A stretch of 32,435 bases of DNA from Acephala macrosclerotiorum (taxonomy: Eukaryota; Ascomycota; Leotiomycetes; Helotiales; Mollisiaceae): assembly GCA_014904845.1 (NCBI GenBank), contig MU119654.1, forward strand, positions 1 to 32,435, written 5' to 3'. Positions 22,791 through 32,435 of this stretch are shown piece after piece. The notes beneath the pieces were generated by a model. The model saw nothing but the letters and a program-made list of their open reading frames with translations. It searched no databases and was not told where the DNA came from. The translations under genes and the position numbers were made by a program. Position 1 is the stretch's first letter; each line of letters begins with the position of its first letter.

Positions 22791-25700
22791 ACAAAAAAAA
22801 CATTTTAATATTTATAATAATAAAAAATATAATTAAAATCGTTTTTTTTTATATTATTATTTTTAATATTAATAATTTAATTTTTTTTAATTTTTATAAA
22901 TTTTAAAATAATTTTTAAATAAATAATAATAAAATTAAAAAAAATTCTATTTAAATAATATAATAATTTACGAGATTTTAATTTCGAGTTTATATTATAT
23001 ATTATACGTTATATAATATATTAATAATAAAATTAAAAATAAATTAATTAAATAAAAAACGAAAATTAACGTTATTTTAAAATCGAATATTTATATTATT
23101 TTTAATTAAAAATTTTTTTTAGTAATTTAAACGAAAAAATATAAATTATTTTTAAAATTAAAAATATAATAATTAAAATAAAAAAAATAAAAAGAATTTT
23201 CAATTTAATTTTTTATTATTATTAATAATAATATCGATTTAAAAATATAAAAAATACTTTTTATATAAAAAAAGAAAATATAAATAAAATAATAATAAAA
23301 AATAATATAAATAATAAATTTAAATAATAAATAAATAAATTATACGTAATATATTAAATAATTAAATTAAATTTAAATTTTTAATTATTATAATTAATAA
23401 ACTTTTACGTTTTTATATTAAAATCCAATATTTAATAATATATTATAAACGATATAATATTTATTATTATTTTTAAATTAAAGTAATTTTTATTAATGGT
23501 TTTAAACGAATTTTTACAATTAATATTATTTATTATTTTTGAAATAATATATATTTTTAAAAGTAAATAAAAAAAAATTTATTTATATTAATTTTAATAT
23601 AAACGTTAAACGATTTAATATTTTATAATAATTTATAAAACGATATATAAAAAATCGAAATATTTTAAAAAATTAATTAATTATAAAATCGAATAAAAAT
23701 AAATTAAAAAATAATATAAAAAATATTTAAAATAATTTTTTTCGTAAATATTTTTAAATATTAAAAAAATAAAAATATTACGTATTTAAATTTTTAATTT
23801 AAAAAATTAATATAAATATTAAACGTAAAAAAAATTAATTATTATTTAATATTGCAAAAAAAAAAATATTATATTTATTAAATTCATTATTTTTAATATT
23901 TATAATACGAATTAATTAAATTTTTTTATTAAATATTATTTATTTATTATAAATTTTATACGATTAAATATTATTTTATATTAAATAATATAAATTAAAA
24001 TATATTTTAATAAATATTAAATGAAAAAATTAATTATAATAATTTAAAAAACGAAATTATATAATAAAAATATAAAATCTTTATAAAAATATATAAATAT
24101 AATATAATAAAAAAAATAACAATTTATATAACGATTTAAATAATATAATTTTTTAATAATAAAAATTAATATTCGAAATAAAAAAATAATATATATTATA
24201 AAAAAAAAAAATTTAAATTATATTAATATTTAATATTATTTATAATAATTTAATTTATATTTTTTTTATAATAATATTATATTAATATTTTTTAAAAAAA
24301 ACTTTTAAATAATATTTTAATAATTATTTATTAAAATTAAAATTAAATATTAAAATAAAATTTAATAAATAGTATTAAACGAAAATAATTTGTTTATAAA
24401 ATATAAAATTAATATTTAATAAAAAAAAATATTTATTATTCGAATAATTAAAACGTATAATAATAATAATTAATAAAAAACTAATATTAAAAATTTTAAA
24501 ATAAATAAAAAATTTTAAATTAATAATATATATAAATTTTTAATATTATTAAATAAAATAATTTAATAATTTAATAAATTTAATATATTTTTATTAATTT
24601 ATATATAAATTTATAAATTAAACGTAAAAATTTTATATTAAATTTATTTTAATATCGAAAATTTTTTTTTAATATTATTTATTATAATTATAATTTTAAT
24701 TATAACGAATATATTAAATTTTTTAAAAAAAAAATTAATTTAATTTATTATATTTTATTTTTACGTCGATAAATAATTATATTAATTTTTTAAATTAAAT
24801 TTATATTTTTTTCAATAGTTTATTATTACGTTTATTTGAAAATAATAATTTAAAAACAAATAATAAACATTATAATAAATTTATTATTAATTATATTTAA
24901 TTATTAATATTTAATTATTTTATAAATAATTTTAATAATAATAATAATAATTTTTTAATTAAAAATTCGAAATATAATAATAATAATTATATAAATAATT
25001 TAAAAAAAAAATTTATAATTTTAATAATCGATTAATTATACTCGAAAATTTTTTTTTAAATATATTTTATACGTATTTAAAACGTAATTAAACTTTTTTA
25101 ATATATTTATATATAATCGTATATTAAATTTATTTATTTATTTATTATTAATAAAAAACGTAAATTAAAAAATTTAAATATATTCGTTTTAAAAAAAATA
25201 TATTATAATAAAAATAAAAATATTTTAATTTGTATATATAAATTATAATATTTTTTTATTAAAATAATAATAAATATTTTATTATATATTTTTTAAATAT
25301 AAAAAAAAATAAATACGAAAAAATTATAATAATATATTAAATAAAATATTATAAATACTTTTTTTATACGTACTTAAAAACATATTATTAATTTATATAA
25401 AAATATTATATATTAAATATATACGAATATTTAATATTCAATTTATATTTAATATATTAATAAAATTATAAATTTATAAAAACATTAATAAACGTAAAAA
25501 ATATTTAATTAAAAATATTTATATAATTATAAATATTATATTTTAAAAAAACGATATAAACGTTAATATTAATTTCGAATTATTTTAATAAAAAAAAAAT
25601 TTTTAATATTAAAAAAATCGTTTAAAAATATAAAAAAAAATTTATAAAATTTAATAATATAATAAATTAATTATTAATTATTAAAACGATTTTAATATAT

Positions 25701-27889
25701 TTTTTTAAAAATAAAAATTAAAATAATAATTTTTATATTAAATTTAAATAATATTTCAATTTATTTAAATTTAATATAATAATTTTTATTGTATTTATAA
25801 TTAAATAATATTTTAAAAAAATATATTAAATAACGAATTAAGAAAAATAAAAAATATTCGTCGTTTGAAAATTTAATTAATAATAATAAATATAATTTAA
25901 GTTTATATTTATAAAATTTATATAAATAAAATTATATTTTTTTATAAAAGAATTTTAAATATTATTTTTTTCAAAGAAAAAAAAAATTCGATTTTAATAA
26001 AATTATATATGAAAATTATTCGTAAAATTAAATAATTAAATTTTAAAAATATAAAATTATTAATCGATTTATTTATTAATAATATTTTAATAAAAAATTT
26101 AATAAAAAAAATTTTATTATCGAATTTTTTTCAAAGTTTATTTTATTATTAATATTATATTTAATATAATTTTATTTAAATTATATAAAATTAATATTTA
26201 TATAATTTTATAAATATAATTTTAATTTCGAATATAATACGTATATATTTTAAAATTTGTTTAATAAATACTAATAAAATAAACGAATAATAATATTAAA
26301 AATTTATTTATTAATAGTTTTTTATTTGAAATAAATAATATAAATTTATATTATTATAAATTTAAAATAATTAATAATAATAAAATATTAAAACGAATAA
26401 AATTTTTATAAATTTTAATTTTATTAATAAAATAATTAATATATTATTATTAAATTTCGTTTTCGTTTAATATTTATTAATTAAATATAAAAAACGATAA
26501 ATAATATTATTAATAATAATATTATTATTAAATAAAAATTTAAATATTTAATAAATCGTTAAATTTTTATTAATAATAATTTATTATAAATAAAATAAAA
26601 TTATAAAAAAAATAAATTTATTAAATATAATTTATAAAAATTTAAATTCAAAAAATTAATATTAAAAAATTTAATAAAATTAAAATATAATAAAATATTT
26701 TTTAAAATATATCTTTGAAATTTATTTTATTACGTAATAATATATTTCGAAATTATTTTAATTTGAATATTTTTTTAAAATATATTTTATTATATTTATT
26801 TTTATATTTTATTTAATATTATTTTAAATAAATTCAAATTAATAATAATTATTTTAATATTTAATTTTAAATTTATTTTTTAATATTTAATATTAAATAT
26901 AAATTTTTATAATTATTTATTTTAATAATAACAAATATTAATTATTTATAAATAAATTATATTACAAAAAAAAATTATAATAATATATTAAATAAATAAA
27001 TAAATATTTATTTTAATATTATAAAATTAACGTTTTATATAATAAATAATAATAATATTTTTTATTATTAAATTTTTATCAAATTTAATAATAATAAAAA
27101 AAAATAAAAAACGTAAAAAAATTATTATAAAATAAAAAAAAAATTAATTAAAATTTTAACGAATTTAAAAAAATAATAAAAAAAAAATTAAAAAAAAATT
27201 TATATTTAATTATATTTTTTCGAATAAAAAAAAATTATTAAATCGAAAAATTAATATATAAAAATATTAAAAATCGTAAAAAAAAATAATAAAATTAAAT
27301 ATTGAAAATTAAAAATTAAATTTTAAAAAAATTATACGATAATAAAATAATTTATATTATTTTAATTAATTATTATTATTTTATTATTTATTGTTTTATT
27401 ATTATTTATATTTCGTTAATAAAAATATATGAATATAAAATTTTTAAAATAATTAAAACTTTTAAAAATAATAATAAAAAACAAATACGATTAAAATAAT
27501 AAATATAAAATAATAATAAAATATTTATTAAATTTAATATAATTAATATAATTAAAATAATACAAATAATTAAAATATTTAAAATATTTAAAATATTTAA
27601 TATATATTAATTATTTTACGATTTTTAAAATTGTTTAATATTACGAATACGTTAATTACGTAATTAACGTTTAATTTTTTACGTAAAATAATTTAAAATA
27701 ATTAATAAAAAAATAATTAATTTAATTAATTTGTTATTTATAAAAATAATTTATAATAATATAAATTTAAAAAAATTTATATAATTATTTTTATTATTTA
27801 AATTTTTTATATTTTAATTTAAAAATAAAATAAATTAATAATTATATATAATATTAATTTTAAACAAATTAATATCGTTTTATTAAAAT
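22791..27889. other. A+T-rich gene-less block between inverted repeat copies
   Basis: About 5.1 kb of extreme A+T content, with C almost only in CpG and no recognisable gene or element ends. Being flanked by inverted copies of one repeat family, it could be the interior of a dead element, but no protein signature survives to test this by eye. Local structures are a 9-bp tandem AAAATATTT (three units, 27,572-27,598) and a 22-bp palindrome at 27,649-27,670. Confidence 0.65.
27649..27670. repeat. 22-bp perfect palindrome
   Basis: Two 11-bp arms (ACGTTAATTAC and its reverse complement) meet without a spacer, with three CpG pairs placed symmetrically. Palindromes arise easily in A+T DNA, but three CpG steps in register make chance less likely. 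Confidence 0.5.
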
Positions 27890-28440
27890 TTTAATTTATA
27901 TTAAAAAATTTTTTTTAAGATTTTTATTTTATATTTAATTATTACGATCGATTTAATTTATTTAAATTATTTTATTTAATATATAATTTTAAAAAATAAA
28001 TTTTTAAATTTTTTTTCGAAAATTATATATATAAAAATATTTAATATTTAAATAAACATTTAAATACTTAAAATAAAAACGTATTTTTAATAAAATTTTA
28101 TATTAGAAAAATATTCTTTGAAATTTTCGTTTTTTATATTAAATTAATACGATTAATTTTATTAATTATAAATATTTATTACGATTATATTTATTAAAAA
28201 AAAATTTAAAATTTTTTTTAAATATTAAATAATTATAAAATTAATAAAAATAAAATTTTAATATATTAATATTTTAATATTTAAAATAAATTTTTTTTTT
28301 TAAAATTTTATATTAAAAAAATACTTTTTAAAATTTTCGTTTTTTATATTAAATTATTATAATCGATTTAATAAATTTAAATTATTTTTTTAATATATAA
28401 TTTTAAAAATTATATAATTATAAAAATATTTTATTATTTA
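27890..28440 (+). repeat. Tandem array, about 202-210 bp unit, nearly three copies
   Basis: The landmark TATTA-AAAA after TTTAT recurs at 27,899, 28,101 and 28,311. Each copy is followed by an ATTTTCGTTTTTTATATTAAATTA-like stretch, a CGATTTAAT/CGATTAATT block, then AATATATAATTTTAAAAA or similar, and a TTTAAAATAAA end. The same sequence types appear on the minus strand at 22,470-22,590. A heterochromatic satellite or the sub-terminal repeats of an old element would both fit. Confidence 0.6.
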
Positions 28441-28614
28441 AAATAAAAATATATTTAAAAGTTTTATAATCGTTATTTTTATTAAATATAAGTATATTTA
28501 TTAATTTATATAATAATAAATTAATAAAATCGTTTAAAATTTAATTAAAATTTAATTTATATATAAATTTTATGCAATTTAAATTAAAAATATTTCTCTT
28601 GTACTAAAAGAAAT

Positions 28615-28658
28615 AATTCGTTCGCTGACTCGCAAACGAATTAATTAACGAACGAATT
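28615..28658. repeat. Inverted repeat with 10-bp perfect arms
   Basis: AATTCGTTCG (28,615-28,624) and CGAACGAATT (28,649-28,658) flank a 24-bp loop that contains CTGACTCGCAAACG. A short T-run follows the right arm, so a hairpin and T-tract resembling an RNA polymerase III or intrinsic-type stop is possible, but nothing transcribed was recognised upstream. Confidence 0.5.
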
Positions 28659-28696
28659 TTTTATTTTTTTATTTAATGTATATTTTATTTCGTAAA

Positions 28697-28720
28697 TCTC
28701 GCAAAAGCGTTTTTACGAGA
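28697..28720. repeat. 24-bp near-palindrome (copy 2)
   Basis: TCTCGCAAAAGCG followed by TTTTTACGAGA. It is the counterpart of 22,674-22,697 in the inverted copy, with its breaks in symmetry explained by C-to-T or G-to-A changes. Confidence 0.55.
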
Positions 28721-28800
28721 GATTACAAAGTCTTCGACTTTAATAATCTACTCCTATTTCAAGTTTCAAGTTAATAGCTTTTAATTTAAGCGTTTTATAA

Positions 28801-29340
28801 GCATTTAAAGTTGGTATAATTATTAAAGTAAAGTAGTAGTTTAAGATTCTACCGGGCGATAAAGCCAATAAGCTGATAAACTCCTTAGTGCCTAAGGCAG
28901 AAACCCAGTTGCGGAGTTTTATTATCACACCCAGCAGCAAATAATGATTTACTCCAACCCTTCTTTGGCCCTCGTGGAATTATGATGGCATAAAACTGCC
29001 GTGGTGATGAATGCCAAACCCATTGTCTCCCCGTGATGAAAACGATGAATCGAGCGAAGCGGCACGTCTGTTAAAATAAGCCACGTCGCGCTTTGCATGA
29101 AGAGGTGGCAGGTAGATATCCTTGAATTTGGGAACTTAATCAAGTCTTGAAAGCCCCTGCTCGAATCGGAAAATGAACCATATTTTCTCAAATTTCAGGC
29201 TAGCAATCAATTTTTTCTTTTGCTCTTTCCAATGTTGGATTATTAAAGCTTTGCAAATCCGATGCTTTTACTTTCAAAATACAATATATTACTTCTCTCT
29301 TTTTCCAATTCGATTCGTGCCGCTTTACTAGTGTAAATAA
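28801..29340. other. Island of ordinary base composition, apparently not hypermutated
   Basis: About 540 bp where all four bases and all C contexts are common (for example CCGGGCGATAAAGCC, GGCAGAAACCCAGTTGCGG, GAGCGAAGCGGCACGTCTG). The contrast with sequence on the right is abrupt at about 29,340. Two minus-strand open frames exist (28,949-29,191 and 28,740-28,940). Both would need TTG starts, they lie in different frames, and neither encodes a domain I know, so I do not call a gene. The island could be single-copy DNA spared between repeats, a decayed gene fragment or a recent arrival. I cannot identify it. Confidence 0.7.
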
Positions 29341-31996
29341 TAATATAGCAATATATTTATTTATTATAATAAATAAATATAATAAAACTATATTTCGATA
29401 AATATAATATAATTTAATTTTATATTAAATAATAATTTTTATAATAATTTTATTTAAAAATTAATATTATATAAAAAAAATCAAAAAAATTTAAATTGTA
29501 ATTTATTATTATAATATAATATTATAAATATTTAAAATACTAATTTAATAAATTCGTTTAAAGACTAAAAAGAATTTAAATTAGAAATTTTATATTATTA
29601 AATTATTAATTATTTAAATTATAAATATAATATTAATTTAATTTAATAATTACGTGTAATAATAATTCGAATAAGAATTAGTACTATTTATATTAAAATT
29701 GAAATTATATTTTTCGATTTTTATACGTTAAATAAATTTATAATTAATAATTAATTAATAAATTATTTAAATTATTTATTTAAATTGTTTTTAATTTATT
29801 ATTAATAAATATTTTTAATAATATTAATATTAATTAATAATTGTTTAATTAATTACGAAATAATTAAATTTTTATTTAAAAAAATTTAATTTATAAATTT
29901 TTTTTAAATAATTTTTTTTTATAAGAAAATATTTAAAATAATTAATATATTTTTAAAAAAAAAAATTATAAAATTTAAAAAAATAATACGAAATCGATTT
30001 TGAATTTATATTTATTATATAAAATAATAATATTTACAAAAAACGAATAAAAAAATATAAAAACGAATTTTTAATAATAAATTTTTTTTATATTTTTATT
30101 TAATATTCGATCGAAATATATAATAATATAAATAATAAAAATTTTATTCGTCGTTTATAAATTTTTTTATATATTTATAAAATTTTAATATTAAAAAATA
30201 AAAAGTTTATTATTAATAATTTTAAAAAAGAAATTTTAATAAAATCTTTTTATAAATAAATATAAAAAAAAATAATCGATTAATTTAATTAATAATTAAT
30301 ATTTAAAATTCAATTATTTTTATAATTTTAATTATTAATACGATTTTTTTTATTATAATAATTATTATTATTTTAAAATATAAATATATTAATTATAAAA
30401 TAATAATTTTAATTTATATAAAAAATATATTTTTAAATTAATAAAATATATTAATTAAATTATTTACAAATTTAATAAAAATTTATATTAATAATAATAA
30501 AAAATATAAAATTTTTTTATAATATTAAAATTAAATTATTTAAAAAATAATAAATTAATACGTTTTTAATTATATTTATAAAACGTATTAATTTTTTTTA
30601 TTACGATAATAATAATAATTAAAATATATTTTAAAATTGAAAAAAATTAATAACTATTATATATAATTAAAATTAATTTTAAAAGATTTAATATAAATTA
30701 TTTACGAAATATTATTAATATTATAATACGTTTATAAAAAATATAATAATATTATATTAAATTTAACTAATAATAAAAAAATAAAAACGAATATAATAAA
30801 TATAATTAAAATTAAATCTATTATATATATATAAAACGTAATAAAAAAATTTATAATAAATATTACAAAAAATATAAATATTAAAAATAATAATAAATTT
30901 ATAATCGATTTAAATAATAAATATAATATATTATTAATAAATTTTTATAATTTATAAAAATATTAAAAATTTAAAAAACGACAATAAAAAATTAAAATTA
31001 GATTAATTATTTATAAGTTTTAAAATAAAAAATAATTTTAAATATTACGTTATAAAATTTAAAAATAATTAATAATATATAAATAATAATTATTATAAAA
31101 AATATTTAATATTTTATTATTATAATTTAATATTAACGTTTAATTTAATATTTTTATAAATATATATTTTTTATGTTTTATTTAAAATATAAATATTATA
31201 AATATAAAATTTAATAATTTTAAAATCGTTTTAATTATTCGTAAATAAAATTTAATTTAAAATTATTTTATTAATATTAAATTATATTAATTATATTAAC
31301 GTTTTAATTATTTATTAATTAAATAATTAATAAATTTTTTTAATAAATCGATTATAATATAAATATTAAATATATAATTAATCGTTTAAAAAATTTAAAT
31401 TTTTAATATTTATATAATAATATTTTTATCGTTTTAAAACGTTAAATAAATAAAAATAATTTGTTTAAATATAAAACTTTTTTTAATATTAATATTACGT
31501 TTATAATTAATTATAATATAATTTTACTAGTTTTATAAAAGTTTTAATATTAGAATTTTACGAGAATTTATTTAAAAAATAATTTAAATACGAAAAAGAT
31601 AAATCGTAAATTTAATTAAAATAAATTTTTATTATAATCAATAAAAATCAAATAATTTAAATTGTAATATAATAATAAATTCGTAATTATATAATTTAAT
31701 AATTAATAATTGTAAATATTAAATTAAATATTAAATTAAATTAATAATTTTTTTATTTTGATAAAAATATTAAAATTTTATTTAATTTTCGAATTTTTTA
31801 TATTTCGATAATTAATATTATTCGATTTTACGTCGAAAGTTTAATTTAAAAACGTTTATTTTATACTATATAAAATATTTATATAATACGTAATATAAAA
31901 ATAATATATAATTAAAAATAATATTTAATATATAAAATAAAAAATAATCGTTTTAAAATATATAACGTATTTAAATAAATTCGAATTAAAATATAT

Positions 31997-32046
31997 TTCG
32001 TATTATAATATTCGTATATTATAATATTTATATATTATAATATTTT
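31997..32046. repeat. 14-16 bp tandem repeat, three units
   Basis: TTCGTATTATAATA, TTCGTATATTATAATA and TTTATATATTATAATA follow one another. The last unit has lost its CpG. Slippage in A+T DNA is the simplest explanation. Confidence 0.45.
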
Positions 32047-32057
32047 TTTTAGTATTA

Positions 32058-32129
32058 CGATATATAATTCACTTATTATTAATTGTTTTAAATCGATATA
32101 TAATTCACTAATTATTTATTATTTTAAGT
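32058..32129. repeat. 36-bp tandem duplication
   Basis: CGATATATAATTCACT starts at 32,058 and CGATATATAATTCACT again at 32,094. Each is followed by a similar ATTATTAATTGTTTTAA/ATTATTTATTATTTTAA tail, giving two units of 36 bp. The retained TTCACT in both is notable because non-CpG C is rare here. Confidence 0.6.
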
Positions 32130-32435
32130 ATATTTAATTTAATAAAAAAATTTATTTTAAATAATATTAAAATTTATAATTAAATAATTAATTAATTAAT
32201 TTTAATTTCAATTATATTTTAAATAATAAAATATTAAATTTTTATTTAATATATTATTTAATATATTAGTATTTATTTTTTATTATTATTAAAACAAATA
32301 TTATATAATATTTATATACGATTTAAAATTATATATAATTGATATTATTTTATTTTTAAAATAAGTTTTTTATATATATTTAATTAATTATTATTATTAA
32401 TTATTAATATTTATAATAATATTAATATTAATTAA

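Larger units (their letters stand above)
28441..28800 (+). repeat. Dispersed repeat, direct copy, less mutated at its right end
   Basis: 28,441-28,590 matches 22,468-22,285 on the minus strand, and 28,590-28,800 matches 22,790-22,590. The second part keeps more C and G (TTCGTTCGCTGACTCGCAAA, AATCTCGCAAAAGCG, AAGTCTTCGACTTT). It contains three symmetric motifs: arms AATTCGTTCG/CGAACGAATT at 28,615-28,658, the 24-bp near-palindrome at 28,697-28,720, and AAAGTC-TTC-GACTTT at 28,728-28,742. It runs into the normal-composition island with no visible break. Confidence 0.6.
29341..32435. other. A+T-rich gene-less block
   Basis: The sequence returns to extreme A+T content with CpG-restricted C. I see no genes, RNA genes or element ends. 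Two small tandem repeats occur near 32,000. A few non-CpG G/C residues just after the island (29,560-29,700) suggest a gradient rather than a sharp step on this side. Confidence 0.7.

Noticed and set aside
27890..28440. CRISPR array
   Set aside because: Units of about 205 bp are adjacent, with no short repeat and unique spacer alternation and no cas genes.
28615..28658. tRNA gene suggested by the hairpin and following T-run
   Set aside because: No cloverleaf, A box or B box could be fitted; only one stem is present.
28949..29191. Minus-strand open frame of 80 codons, and a neighbour at 28,740-28,940, as possible genes in the island
   Set aside because: Both begin at TTG rather than ATG, they are in different frames, and no domain or splice arrangement was recognisable; open frames of this length are expected by chance at normal composition.
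1..32435. Mitochondrial or apicomplexan origin suggested by extreme A+T content
   Set aside because: Nested LTR Copia elements with transition-type decay, no mitochondrial genes or rRNA, and an island of balanced composition point to fungal nuclear heterochromatin instead.

Overview
The window reads as a strongly A+T-rich heterochromatic block from a filamentous ascomycete fungus (Pezizomycotina-like). No intact gene was found. The evidence for a fungus is indirect but consistent: two broken Ty1/copia retrotransposons whose residual protein signatures match the fungal Copia gag-pol family, and mutation dominated by C-to-T and G-to-A changes of the repeat-induced point mutation (RIP) type. I do not commit to a genus.

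Layout. Positions 1 to about 5,230 are very A+T-rich sequence with no recognisable gene. A short minisatellite (units of about 65-84 bp) runs to 5,479. It is interrupted by a 12.7 kb nested retrotransposon structure (5,480-18,175) and resumes at 18,181. The outer element is a Copia retrotransposon on the minus strand, with 223-bp LTRs at 5,480-5,702 and 17,953-18,175 and a 5-bp target duplication AAAAC. Inside its gag region sits a second Copia element on the plus strand (9,574-15,739), with 229-bp LTRs and target duplication ATTTT. The two appear to share a family: they have the same polyprotein order (gag, protease, integrase, reverse transcriptase, RNase H), and similar primer-binding and polypurine regions. 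Both are riddled with stops and frame changes, and the outer one is more decayed.

From about 18,350 to the end the DNA is mostly A+T-rich and gene-less, with two exceptions. One is a dispersed repeat family present in inverted orientation at about 22,285-22,790 (minus) and 27,890-28,800 (plus); it includes a roughly 205-bp tandem array and a 24-bp near-palindrome. The other is an island of ordinary base composition (about 28,800-29,340) that looks untouched by the mutation process and adjoins the plus-strand repeat copy.

The main biological point is the mutational regime. In the most degraded stretches nearly every surviving C is in CpG, so CpA, CpT and CpC have been consumed while CpG has been spared. 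Together with the nested same-family antisense insertion and the spared island, this is what deserves checking. I found no evidence of a new enzyme system, RNA gene or CRISPR array. All statements come from reading the sequence by eye; homology calls rest on family motifs I recognise, not on a search.
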